Below, piece by piece: positions 1 to 6,442 of a stretch of DNA of 22,764 nucleotides. Made by a program: the position numbers and the translations under genes. The notes below the pieces were generated by a model that saw only the letters and a list, made by a program, of their open reading frames with translations, ran no database searches and was not told where the DNA came from. The stretch spans positions 1 to 22,764 of the forward strand of contig PUKL01000106.1 in assembly GCA_003552275.1 (NCBI GenBank), written 5' to 3'. Numbering within the stretch: the stretch's first letter is position 1; each line of letters begins with the position of its first letter. This DNA comes from Mollicutes bacterium. GTDB taxonomy: Bacteria; Bacillota_I; Bacilli_A; Izemoplasmatales; Izemoplasmataceae.

Positions 1-396
1 CCTTCACAGACCGCCGGTCTCCCCATTCTCGAGGTGCTAAGAAAAAACGACCTCACGAACGTGCTCTGTGTCGTCACCCGTTACTACGGCGGAATCAAAC
101 TCGGCGCGGGCGGACTCGTGCGCGCCTACAAACGGGGCGCCTCTTCTTGTGTCGAAAAAGCGAAGATCCAAGAAATCAAGACCATGATCCGTTACCGGAT
201 CGCTTTGGATTTCGTCCGGGGCGGCAGGATCGAGGATTTCTTGCAAGGGTCGGCACGGATCGTTTCCCGCGATTACACCGAAGCGGGTGTCTTCTTCTTG
301 GTGGAGATCGAAGAAAAGAAAGCGGAGGCTTTCCTCCGCGAACTCCGTGACAAGACGAAAGGAGCGGCCGAAGCCACTCCCGTCGACACACCGTGA
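1..396 (+). CDS. yigZ: YigZ/IMPACT family protein, 3' part (5' end outside window)
   Basis: The frame is open from base 1, so the N-terminal part lies outside the window; a GTG at 34 is internal. The visible 131 codons start with TAGLPILEVL and then LCVVTRYYGGIKLGAGGLVR, the hallmark block of the UPF0029/IMPACT N-terminal domain. The C-terminal segment (about residues 60-125 of the visible part) has the ferredoxin-like DUF1949 character typical of bacterial YigZ, ending in a short polar tail. Family members are about 200 residues, so roughly the first 75 are missing. The bacterial role is poorly defined; the eukaryotic homologue IMPACT acts on translational control through GCN1. It ends 5 bases before the convergent DUF1146 gene, with no good terminator between them. 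Family assignment is firm, function is not. Confidence 0.93.
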   Translation, partial: PSQTAGLPILEVLRKNDLTNVLCVVTRYYGGIKLGAGGLVRAYKRGASSCVEKAKIQEIKTMIRYRIALDFVRGGRIEDFLQGSARIVSRDYTEAGVFFLVEIEEKKAEAFLRELRDKTKGAAEATPVDTP

Positions 397-401
397 GCTT
401 T

Positions 402-626
402 TCAGTTGAAAAGGCGCTGGAAGAGCTCGATCAGATTCATGAAGGCTTTCAGCACGAGATAGGAGAGCGCGATGCTCGCGAAGATGTAGACGATCTGGAT
501 CTGCCAGACAGACCCTTTGCGGAAATGTTTGGTGATGTCGAGACTCATGAACGCTTTGAAGGTCACCGCGAGGATGAGGAAAAAGAGCAACACTTCAAAA
601 ATGTCTAACAATTGTTGGATGGACAT
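402..626 (-). CDS. DUF1146 (YwzB-like) small membrane protein
   Basis: A 74-residue protein with two predicted membrane helices (about 6-24 and 46-66) separated by a basic loop (KHFRKGSVWQIQ). This matches the DUF1146/YwzB family of Bacillota, which has no settled function and is often found near ATP synthase or cell-envelope genes. The ATG at 626 is chosen because AGGAGG (634-639 on the plus strand) lies 6 bases upstream; the 13-residue N-terminal extension possible from 665 would have no such site. The ribosome site overlaps the stop codon of the upstream NusG-II gene, so the two genes are very probably co-transcribed and translationally coupled. Confidence 0.85.
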   Translation of the reverse strand: MSIQQLLDIFEVLLFFLILAVTFKAFMSLDITKHFRKGSVWQIQIVYIFASIALSYLVLKAFMNLIELFQRLFN

Positions 627-636
627 GGCATCCCTC

Positions 637-1125
637 CTAGCGGATACTGCCGTCGCTTTCTTCACCGGGCCGCAGAATGCGGATCACGACGTCGTTGGGA
701 AGACAGGTGAGCGGCTTGAACGGAGAATTCGTCCGGCCTTGGTGTTGGCAGATGTTGCGCGGACTCGTCTCGTCGATGACCTCGACCATGTGGTCGCGGT
801 AACGGATCGTGACGGGGCCGTTGTTGCCGGGGACGATGTAGAAACGGCCTTCGCCGGCTTTTTCAGAGGAAATCTCCCTGCCGTCGAAATGGGCGGCGAG
901 AATCGTGTTCACCCCTTCGACGTCTTCGGCGACGAAGACGTCATCGCCATGCACCTCGTCGCTTCCGTCGGCGAGGTCGATGCTCAAGACGAGCCGGCCC
1001 TGGTGATAGACCGCTGCCGTACCGTCGTCGAAACGCGTCCGTTCTTGGAGGGCGCGGACGGCGAAAAGGGCGGAAAGCGCCACGACAAGTAGTATCCCGA
1101 TCAGCACGATATCGTTTCTCTTCAT
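637..1125 (-). CDS. eetA: NusG domain II protein, EetA-like
   Basis: A 162-residue protein with one N-terminal membrane anchor (about 6-24) followed by an extracytoplasmic NusG_II domain (about 35-152). The domain ends in the family's typical block: SPRNICQHQG at 121-130, then LTCLPNDVVI around 139-148, with two conserved cysteines C126 and C141. In the flavin-based extracellular electron transfer loci of Gram-positive bacteria, this architecture is EetA, which with EetB is proposed to link the quinone pool to extracytoplasmic flavoproteins. Here it diverges from a double FMN-binding lipoprotein gene, and apbE and an EetB-like gene follow within 3 kb, which supports the assignment. Outside such loci NusG_II proteins also have unassigned roles, so the family call is firmer than the function. 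Confidence 0.82.
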   Translation of the reverse strand: MKRNDIVLIGILLVVALSALFAVRALQERTRFDDGTAAVYHQGRLVLSIDLADGSDEVHGDDVFVAEDVEGVNTILAAHFDGREISSEKAGEGRFYIVPGNNGPVTIRYRDHMVEVIDETSPRNICQHQGRTNSPFKPLTCLPNDVVIRILRPGEESDGSIR

Positions 1126-1160
1126 GGTCCGCCCCCCCTCTTTGCCGTTTCTCCCTAGAC

Positions 1161-1190
1161 AGTATAACCGAACGCACGCCCACTACGCAA
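1161..1190 (-). promoter_or_regulatory. Promoter of the eetA-DUF1146 operon
   Basis: On the minus strand TTGCGT (1185-1190) is followed after 18 bases by TATACT (1161-1166), a good sigma-A-type pair, about 35 bases upstream of the eetA start. It diverges from the lipoprotein gene promoter. Confidence 0.6.
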
Positions 1191-1246
1191 CTCTCCCACT
1201 CCATGATGCAACTCGGTGTTTGCGTTCTTTTTTTCATGTGTATCTT

Positions 1247-1275
1247 TTGAATTGTGAACCGGTATCTTCTATAAT
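1247..1275 (+). promoter_or_regulatory. Promoter of the FMN-binding lipoprotein gene
   Basis: TTGAAT (1247-1252), a 17-base spacer and a perfect TATAAT (1270-1275) give a strong sigma-A-type promoter with transcription expected to start near 1282. This leaves a 5' leader of about 58 bases. Confidence 0.75.
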
Positions 1276-1284
1276 TCTCTATGA

Positions 1285-1303
1285 CTTGTCTGCCGAAGAC
1301 AAG
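1285..1303 (+). promoter_or_regulatory. 5'-leader stem-loop of the lipoprotein mRNA
   Basis: CTTGTCT and AGACAAG form a perfect 7-bp stem around a 5-base loop, starting about 3 bases from the predicted transcript 5' end. No U-run follows, so it is not a terminator. A 5' terminal hairpin of this kind could stabilise the mRNA; that role is inference. Confidence 0.45.
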
Positions 1304-1339
1304 ATTAAAGCTATATACATCATTGGGAGGAAATATATC

Positions 1340-2206
1340 ATGAGAAAAGCACTACTCGCCCTGATTACCGTGTTCAGTGTGTTCATGGTCGTAGCCTGTA
1401 CCGCGGATGAACAGGGTGATTATCGCCCCGGTCTCCATCTGGGTTACTCGGAAGGCGACCAACCCGCACTCGCCTATATCTATGTGGATGCCGACGGCTT
1501 CATCCGGGACGCGATTGTCGATTCCGTCTATGAAGACGGTGAGAACATCGTCACGAAACGTCATTTCAACGGCGGTGAAGACTATGATATGAGTGGCAGC
1601 GGCGACTATCTCTGGGTGGAACAAGTCGATATGCTCGCCCGATACGTCGTCGAGACCCAAGGCATGTTCGAATATGAGCTCGACGAAGGACGCCTTGTGG
1701 ATCCCGCCGATGCCGTGAGCGGCGTTACCGTACGCGTAAGCAACTACATCACGGCTTTGGAGAATGCGCTTCAACGCGCCCGCTTGGCCGAAGGTGAGAG
1801 TCCCGCCGATTTCGAAGTGGCCTCATTCTCGGATGAAGGCGCCTACACGAGCGGTATTCTCTTCGGAAGCAGCCTCGCCGACAACGGCAGTTATGACTAT
1901 GCCGTCGTCGCCGTGAACGCGGACGGCTTCATCGAGCATATCAAAATCGATTCGGGCTATCGGAGCGGTGGAGATACCGTCACGAAGCGCACGCTGAATT
2001 ACGGACTCGACTACATCATGCAAGAAGACGACGACTATCTCTGGGTCGAACAAGTCGACATGCTCGCCGCCGACATCATAGCCAACCAAGGCGAATTCGA
2101 TTATGACATCGAGGACGGTAGAATCACCGACCCCGCTGATGCCGTGAGCGGTGTCACAGTCCGTGTCCGGAATTATCTGGACGCCGTGAAAGACGCGTTG
2201 GACTGA
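1340..2206 (+). CDS. Lipoprotein with two tandem FMN_bind-like domains (PplA-like)
   Basis: A 288-residue secreted lipoprotein. Residues 1-19 form a signal peptide ending in the lipobox VVAC, with C20 as the lipidated residue. Two homologous domains follow (about 32-145 and 172-287). They share DYLWVEQVDMLA and DPADAVSGVTVRV at an exact spacing of 143 residues. SGVT resembles the D-x-x-(S/T)-G-A-T flavinylation motif, so T130 and T273 are the predicted sites for covalent FMN attachment by ApbE. The architecture matches Listeria PplA, the extracytoplasmic electron carrier. The ATG at 1340 is chosen for the GGGAGG at 1325-1330 and because the signal peptide starts there. The gene has its own promoter and terminator. 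The flavinylation is inferred; Val replaces the usual Ala in both motifs. Confidence 0.85.
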   Translation: MRKALLALITVFSVFMVVACTADEQGDYRPGLHLGYSEGDQPALAYIYVDADGFIRDAIVDSVYEDGENIVTKRHFNGGEDYDMSGSGDYLWVEQVDMLARYVVETQGMFEYELDEGRLVDPADAVSGVTVRVSNYITALENALQRARLAEGESPADFEVASFSDEGAYTSGILFGSSLADNGSYDYAVVAVNADGFIEHIKIDSGYRSGGDTVTKRTLNYGLDYIMQEDDDYLWVEQVDMLAADIIANQGEFDYDIEDGRITDPADAVSGVTVRVRNYLDAVKDALD

Positions 2207-2213
2207 TTGCCAC

Positions 2214-2240
2214 AAGGGGATGGATGCATCCCCTTTTTTT
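2214..2240 (+). terminator. Rho-independent terminator after the lipoprotein gene
   Basis: AAGGGGATG pairs with CATCCCCTT (9 bp, 4-base loop) and is followed by a T run to 2240, 8 bases after the stop codon. Confidence 0.92.
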
Positions 2241-2272
2241 CTGACATCGGCAAAGAACGGTCGCTTCCTTTG

Positions 2273-2281
2273 TGATATAAT
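2273..2281 (+). promoter_or_regulatory. Extended -10 promoter of apbE
   Basis: TGATATAAT is an extended -10 (TG-n-TATAAT) with no convincing -35 hexamer. It sits 25 bases before the start codon and after the upstream terminator, so apbE probably has its own transcript. Confidence 0.65.
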
Positions 2282-2306
2282 GACGGTGACCGGAAGGAGG
2301 GTCCCC

Positions 2307-3587
2307 ATGAAAACCAAGCTATTAATCGTCGTCATGCCGTTTGTTTTTTTTCTCTCTTCCTTCCAGCTGTCGCTTTCGGCCGAAAGCGATTTGGAGAGGA
2401 ACGAACGGATCTTCACCCAGTATTTCGACACGACGATCGAAATCGTCTTCCACACCACGCCGGAAGGGAATCCCGAGACCATCCTCGCGGGTCTGGAGGA
2501 CCTTCTTTCCGAACTCCACAAGATCGCCGACCGTTTCGAGCTCTACGACGGCGTCACCAACGTGAAGACGATCAACGAGAACCCCTCCGTCCCGCACGAG
2601 GTCGATGCGAGGCTGTTCGAGATGATCGCCATGGGCAAGGAATACCATGATCTGACGAACGGCTATTTCAATATCGCGCTCGGCCCCGTCATCGACATCT
2701 GGCAAGAACGGCTCGATATGTGTGAAGGTCTCCGTTGTGAGCTTCCGACCGATGTCCTCCCCACCGCCCAAGAGCTCGAACAAGCCGACGCCCACACCGA
2801 CATCGAAGGCATCACCCTCGATGAAGAGAATCTCACGGTGATGATCGAAGAAGGGATGAGTCTCGACCTCGGCGGCATCGCCAAAGGCTACGGGGCAAAA
2901 CTGGCGGCGGAATACTTGAAAGACATCCCATATATCGAGGCTTTCATCTTGAACGCCGGCACTTCCAACATCGAGGTCTACGGCCCCAATCCGCGGACGG
3001 ATGACGGTCTTTGGGTCATCGATGTGATCGACCCCACGTTCGAGCCGGACTTCTGGTCCGTCATCCGGGGCGAGCGCGAGTATTTCGCGCGCCTTTCCTT
3101 GCAAGACGGCGACTCCATTGTCTCCAGCGGCAACTATGAACGCTATTTCGATGTCGACGGTGTCCGCTACCACCATCTCATCGACCCTTTCACCCTCCAT
3201 CCGACCGGCACCCTCGAAGAGGAGGAACGCGGAAACAGGTTCATTGATTGGCTCCTCTGCCGGCGGGGCGAAGAGTATCCGCTCGGTGTCTGGATGACGA
3301 CAGACGATCCCCTGGTCGGGGACATCCTCGTCACGGCGGCCTACCTCATGCCCATCGAGGAATCCTTGGCCTATGTGGAAGAGCTCGACGACATGGAAGC
3401 CCTCTATTACACGAATCACGGCCGGATTCTCACGACTTCCGGCTTCACGGCCGAATATTTCGGCAACCACGCCCCACAAGAGCTCGACGAGCGTTCGCCC
3501 TGTATCGCACCGATCATCGTGGGGGGCGGGGTGTTGCTTTTGGCGGGGGCCGTGACGCTTTTCGTCCTGAAGATCCGTTCTCGCTGA
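2307..3587 (+). CDS. apbE: FAD:protein FMN transferase (ApbE/FmnB), membrane-anchored
   Basis: ApbE attaches FMN from FAD to Thr/Ser of extracytoplasmic proteins, using Mg2+. The 426-residue product shows the family blocks: LDLGGIAKGYGA (186-197), LNAGTSN (215-221), SGNYERYF (274-281), YHHLIDP (288-294) and the metal-binding GDILVTAAYLM (338-348, with D339 and T343). An N-terminal signal segment (about 1-25) lacks a lipobox cysteine, and a hydrophobic helix near the C terminus (about 399-422) should anchor it with a basic tail. About 25 extra residues lie between the DP-x-TG region and the last strand (about 302-326). The ATG at 2307 has AAGGAGG 6 bases upstream. The double FMN-domain lipoprotein encoded just upstream is the obvious substrate. 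The family call is secure. Confidence 0.95.
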   Translation: MKTKLLIVVMPFVFFLSSFQLSLSAESDLERNERIFTQYFDTTIEIVFHTTPEGNPETILAGLEDLLSELHKIADRFELYDGVTNVKTINENPSVPHEVDARLFEMIAMGKEYHDLTNGYFNIALGPVIDIWQERLDMCEGLRCELPTDVLPTAQELEQADAHTDIEGITLDEENLTVMIEEGMSLDLGGIAKGYGAKLAAEYLKDIPYIEAFILNAGTSNIEVYGPNPRTDDGLWVIDVIDPTFEPDFWSVIRGEREYFARLSLQDGDSIVSSGNYERYFDVDGVRYHHLIDPFTLHPTGTLEEEERGNRFIDWLLCRRGEEYPLGVWMTTDDPLVGDILVTAAYLMPIEESLAYVEELDDMEALYYTNHGRILTTSGFTAEYFGNHAPQELDERSPCIAPIIVGGGVLLLAGAVTLFVLKIRSR

Positions 3588-3625
3588 AAGATTGTCTATT
3601 CTCATATCTTTGGCTATAGGCCCAT

Positions 3626-3652
3626 AAAAAAACTCCCGGCGGGAGTTTTTTT
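3626..3652. terminator. Bidirectional terminator between apbE and eetB-like gene
   Basis: ACTCCC and GGGAGT pair around a 3-base loop and are flanked by seven A on the left and seven T on the right. The hairpin can terminate both the plus-strand apbE transcript and the minus-strand transcript ending at 3652. Confidence 0.9.
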
Positions 3653-4179
3653 CATTCCTCATAACGATAGCTTCGCAGTTGTCCTTTGATGATCGCCGCC
3701 GTCTTCTTGGCGATGAGACCGGTCAAGATGCCCGTCGGGATGGAGAGCGCCAAGAACAAAGGCAGGATGAACACGATCTCTTCCGTGGCGAGGACGAACA
3801 TCGCCATGAGGATCTGACCCACGGCATGGAAGAAGGCCCCGGCCACACTCACGCTGATGATGGTGAAACGCCCCGTCCGTTTGCAGGCATACATGGCCGT
3901 GAACGCGGCGAGTCCCCCCGCGAGCGCGAGGAGGAAGGTGATGACCGTGCTCCCGGGCGCCAAGAGCGACACGAGGAGAATCCTCAAGACGAGCACGATG
4001 AATGCGTCCTTCGGAGAGAGGACATAGAGCACGATGAGAACGACGACGTTCGCGAGCCCGAGCCGCACCATGGGAAGACCGGTGAACCCCATGAGGACGA
4101 GGCGCTCGACGATGTTCAAGACGATGCTCACCGCGAGCAATATGGCCAGCAACACGAGCCGGCGGGTGTCATACTTCAT
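3652..4179 (-). CDS. eetB: Gx transporter family membrane protein, EetB-like
   Basis: A 175-residue integral membrane protein with about five hydrophobic helices. It carries the family block GLPMVRLGLANVVVL (34-48) and PGSTVITFLLALAGGL (75-90), typical of Hpre_diP_synt_I / Gx transporter proteins. The old name 'heptaprenyl diphosphate synthase component I' is misleading. In Gram-positive extracellular electron transfer loci this family is EetB, the membrane partner of EetA. The ATG at 4179 has GAGGAA upstream. The gene is convergent with apbE and has its own promoter, so it is a separate unit from eetA, unlike the adjacent eetA-eetB pair in Listeria. A substrate-binding role similar to ECF S components is an alternative. 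Confidence 0.82.
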   Translation of the reverse strand: MKYDTRRLVLLAILLAVSIVLNIVERLVLMGFTGLPMVRLGLANVVVLIVLYVLSPKDAFIVLVLRILLVSLLAPGSTVITFLLALAGGLAAFTAMYACKRTGRFTIISVSVAGAFFHAVGQILMAMFVLATEEIVFILPLFLALSIPTGILTGLIAKKTAAIIKGQLRSYRYEE

Positions 4180-4214
4180 AAAGGATTCCTCTTTGTCAAG
4201 TTTTCAGCGGTAGT

Positions 4215-4243
4215 AGTGTAACACGGAACCCGGTCGCGGGCAA
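4215..4243 (-). promoter_or_regulatory. Promoter of the eetB-like gene
   Basis: On the minus strand TTGCCC (4238-4243), a 17-base spacer and TACACT (4215-4220) preceded by TGT form an extended -10 promoter, 36 bases upstream of the start. It lies just downstream of the degV terminator. Confidence 0.6.
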
Positions 4244-4256
4244 GGGAAGGGCAAGG

Positions 4257-4282
4257 AAAAAGGAGGATGTCGCATCCTCCTT
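4257..4282 (-). terminator. Rho-independent terminator after the first degV
   Basis: AAGGAGGATG pairs with CATCCTCCTT around a 3-base loop; on the minus strand the stem is followed by a U run. It lies 7 bases after the degV stop codon. Confidence 0.9.
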
Positions 4283-4288
4283 CGGGCA

Positions 4289-5161
4289 CTACTTCTTGGC
4301 GGCTCCCAGGTCGAAACAGGCCACCCCGACGGTGCCGGTGCCCGTGTGGGCGCCGATGACGGGGGTGATGGGGGCCGCATAATTCTTGTTTTTGGGGTGG
4401 ATGGCGTCGATGCGGCTCTTCACATATTCGAAGCCTTCCTTGTTGTCGGAGGTGTTGTACATGATCGCGAAGTTGTCCAACCCTTTGAGTTCTTCGAGGA
4501 TGAGTTCGACCATGCGGTCGAGGGACTTCTTCTGCGTGCGGATCTTCTCGTGGGGGACGATCTTGCCTTCGTCGTTCACCTTGAGGATGGGCTTGATTTT
4601 CAACATCCTGCCCATGAACCCTTGCGCCCCGGAGAGGCGTCCGTTCTTGACGAGGAGCCGCAGATTGTCGACCATGAAGAACTGGGTCCGCGCCGTGCGG
4701 AGCTTCTCGAGATGGGGAACGATCTCTTTGGCGGTCTTGCCTTCTTCGATGAGCCGCAACGCTTCGATCGAGAGGAACCCTTCGCTGATGGCGGCGTTCA
4801 GTGTGTCGACGAGGTGGATCTCGAGATCTCCCTCATAGGAGCGTTTGGCCATCTCGCACGTCTGATAGGTGCCGGAGAGCTGACTCGAGATGGTGTTGAT
4901 GATGACCTCTTCATAACCTTTCTTCTCGATGGTCTCCAAAGTCTCGTTGATTTCACCGAGCGAAGGCATGGAGCTCGTGGGCACAAGACTCGTGTCGTTT
5001 TTCAACGCCGAATAGAAGTCATCGGCGTTCATGTCCACAAAGTCGTCATAGATCTTGTCTCCCATGATGATCTTGCAGCGGATGATGAAAAGATTCTCGT
5101 GTGATAGATCCAAGTAGTCGAGACAACCGGTGCTCACCGCGATGACAGCCGTTTTTTTCAT
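4289..5161 (-). CDS. DegV/FakB family fatty-acid-binding protein (1)
   Basis: DegV proteins hold a fatty acid in a deep tunnel. FakB members present it to the kinase FakA, giving acyl-phosphate for phospholipid synthesis. The 290-residue product shows the ligand-contact blocks PTSSMPSLGE (61-70), NTISSQLSGTYQ (89-100), KNGRLSGAQGFMG (172-184) and the C-terminal GAHTGTGTVGVA (270-281). By family precedent, the likely carboxylate contacts are T62, S92/S93 and H272. The start overlaps the stop of the HAAS gene by 4 bases (ATGA), so it is the last gene of a MarR-PadR-HAAS-degV run ended by a terminator. No FakA (DAK2-domain) gene is in the window. The specific fatty acid cannot be read from sequence. 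Confidence 0.93.
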   Translation of the reverse strand: MKKTAVIAVSTGCLDYLDLSHENLFIIRCKIIMGDKIYDDFVDMNADDFYSALKNDTSLVPTSSMPSLGEINETLETIEKKGYEEVIINTISSQLSGTYQTCEMAKRSYEGDLEIHLVDTLNAAISEGFLSIEALRLIEEGKTAKEIVPHLEKLRTARTQFFMVDNLRLLVKNGRLSGAQGFMGRMLKIKPILKVNDEGKIVPHEKIRTQKKSLDRMVELILEELKGLDNFAIMYNTSDNKEGFEYVKSRIDAIHPKNKNYAAPITPVIGAHTGTGTVGVACFDLGAAKK

Positions 5162-5595
5162 GACAATTCCCCTTTTCTATTCAAGAATTTATATAGCAGA
5201 CTCAATGGCCAAAACAGGACCCCCAAAGCGACGACGAGCGACCATGGACGCCCGAGGAGCTCATGGTCCGAAAGAAAGACGAAATTGACGACGACGACAA
5301 TACCGATGATGAGGGCGGAAGAGAGTGCCGAGAAAAGGAGCGCGTTCTTGTTCTTCACGAGGATTCTCATGCGCAGATGGCGACGCTTCTCTTTCGCGAT
5401 GCCCAGGTCATGATAGTCCTCGGCGTCCCCGAACTCCTCGATGGTCCTGTCGATGGCCTCTTCTTCCGTCATGCCCTGTTCCTTGAGGTCGTCGACCTTC
5501 TCCTTGAGCATTTCCGCGAGTTGTTCGTGATTCTCCTCTTCGGTCGAAGGGACATGGCGGAACACGTCCTTGGCGAACTTGTCGATCCTTTTCAT
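5158..5595 (-). CDS. HAAS-domain (DUF1700-like) small membrane protein
   Basis: A 145-residue protein. The N-terminal 65 residues are helical and charged and include EQGMTEEEAIDRTIEEFGD (39-57), the pattern of the HAAS/permease-prefix domain. Two membrane helices follow (about 85-108 and 118-137) and the protein ends in a short basic tail. HAAS proteins commonly sit directly downstream of PadR-type regulators, as here (4-base overlap), and are thought to help control them or neighbouring membrane functions. The stop overlaps the degV start by 4 bases, so production of the three proteins should be coupled. Confidence 0.8.
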   Translation of the reverse strand: MKRIDKFAKDVFRHVPSTEEENHEQLAEMLKEKVDDLKEQGMTEEEAIDRTIEEFGDAEDYHDLGIAKEKRRHLRMRILVKNKNALLFSALSSALIIGIVVVVNFVFLSDHELLGRPWSLVVALGVLFWPLSLLYKFLNRKGELS

Positions 5596-5921
5596 AATTC
5601 ATCCTCCATGAAGATGCCCATGATGTCCTTCAGGTGTTGCCACTCTTTCTCTTTTTCTTTGAGATAGGCACTGCCGAGAGACGTGATGCGATAATAGCGC
5701 CGCTTGCCTCCGTGGCTCTTCTCGCCGATGTAAGAGGTGATGAGACTGTTTCTTTCCAGACGTTGCACCGTCGAATAGAGCGTCGCCTCTTTCATCTCGA
5801 AAAGACCGTCCGTGCGGCTCTTGATCTCTTTGGCGATTTCATAGCCGTAACGGTCCTTTTCGGTGACGAGTTTCAACACGAGTGTATCCAGATGGCCGCG
5901 CAGGACATCGGAGCTTAACAT
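5592..5921 (-). CDS. PadR family transcriptional regulator
   Basis: A 109-residue winged-helix regulator of the compact PadR-s2 type. The block DRYGYEIAKEIKSRTDGLFE (23-42) is followed by MKEATLYSTVQRLERNSLIT (43-62, recognition helix) and a wing with HGGKRRYYRIT (70-80). A C-terminal dimerisation helix follows. PadR regulators usually repress nearby membrane-protein or transporter genes and respond to small hydrophobic compounds. Here it is co-transcribed with the HAAS protein and degV, 25 bases downstream of the MarR gene. The ribosome site (a G run about 10 bases upstream) is weak, which suggests dependence on upstream translation. The regulated target is not evident from sequence. Confidence 0.93.
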   Translation of the reverse strand: MLSSDVLRGHLDTLVLKLVTEKDRYGYEIAKEIKSRTDGLFEMKEATLYSTVQRLERNSLITSYIGEKSHGGKRRYYRITSLGSAYLKEKEKEWQHLKDIMGIFMEDEL

Positions 5922-5946
5922 CGGCTGTCTACCCCCAAGGTGCGAT

Positions 5947-6387
5947 TCAATATTTTTCCTTGAAATAGGCGGAGAGTTTCTCGAGCGACTCGATCAGAAG
6001 CTCGTTTTCTTCGAGCTTGAGATCCTCCAGTGTCGCATCGATCATCTCATCGTGGAAATCATCATGAATCCGCAAGACCTCTTCCGCCTCGTCGGTGAGG
6101 CGGACGAAGACTTTGCGGCGGTCCTCGGGATTCGAGTAGCGCTCACAATAGCCTTTCTTCACGAGGCGGTTGATCGAGGAGGTGAGGGTGCCGACCGTGA
6201 CCCGGAGGCGCTTGGCGATGTTGGACATCGTCGCCTCCTCGCTCTTTTTCACCGCTTCCAGCACATGCACCTCGTTCATGGAGAGGTCGACGCCTCTTTT
6301 ACGCAAGTGTTCCTGTTCGATCGAAAGGATGTGGTTGAACACTTCGACCAATAGCTCGTTGATGACCTTTTTTGCTGTGGACGCCAT
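5947..6387 (-). CDS. MarR family regulator, FabT-like
   Basis: A 146-residue winged-helix protein. The recognition helix region VTVGTLTSSINRLVKKGY (63-80) and wing NPEDRRKVFVRLT (86-98) are typical of MarR and resemble streptococcal FabT, the acyl-ACP-responsive repressor of fatty acid synthesis, which has a VT-LGT-TTS-N--L-RKGY pattern. The location between two DegV/FakB genes and the FabT-like palindrome upstream of the second degV support that reading. The ATG at 6387 has GGGAGGA about 7 bases upstream; the longer frame to 6492 overlaps the neighbouring gene and has no family similarity. Other MarR subfamilies remain possible, since no fatty acid synthesis genes are in view. Confidence 0.88.
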   Translation of the reverse strand: MASTAKKVINELLVEVFNHILSIEQEHLRKRGVDLSMNEVHVLEAVKKSEEATMSNIAKRLRVTVGTLTSSINRLVKKGYCERYSNPEDRRKVFVRLTDEAEEVLRIHDDFHDEMIDATLEDLKLEENELLIESLEKLSAYFKEKY

Positions 6388-6417
6388 TGTGCTTCCTCCC
6401 TCTTCCTGTATCATTCC

Positions 6418-6423
6418 ATTATA
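6418..6423 (-). promoter_or_regulatory. -10 element upstream of the MarR gene
   Basis: A perfect TATAAT on the minus strand, 30 bases upstream of the MarR start codon, in the 55-base gap after degV 2. The -35 region is poor. It may give the regulator operon its own transcript in addition to read-through from degV 2. Confidence 0.5.
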
Positions 6424-6442
6424 ACGGATGCTTGCGGGAATT

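Noticed and set aside
398..413. Palindrome CTTTTCA-GT-TGAAAAG between the yigZ and DUF1146 genes as a terminator
   Set aside because: The stem is AT-rich with a 2-base loop, no U run follows on either strand, and it lies mostly in the last codons of the DUF1146 gene.
1282..1339. FMN riboswitch in the leader of the flavin lipoprotein gene
   Set aside because: The leader is only about 58 bases with one simple hairpin, far too short for the FMN aptamer.
1604..2070. Direct DNA repeat as a mobile or CRISPR-type element
   Set aside because: The repeat is in frame and corresponds to two homologous protein domains of the lipoprotein.
2322..3662. Long minus-strand open frame opposite apbE
   Set aside because: The plus strand encodes a clear ApbE with all motifs; the antisense frame has no signature and would run through the bidirectional terminator.
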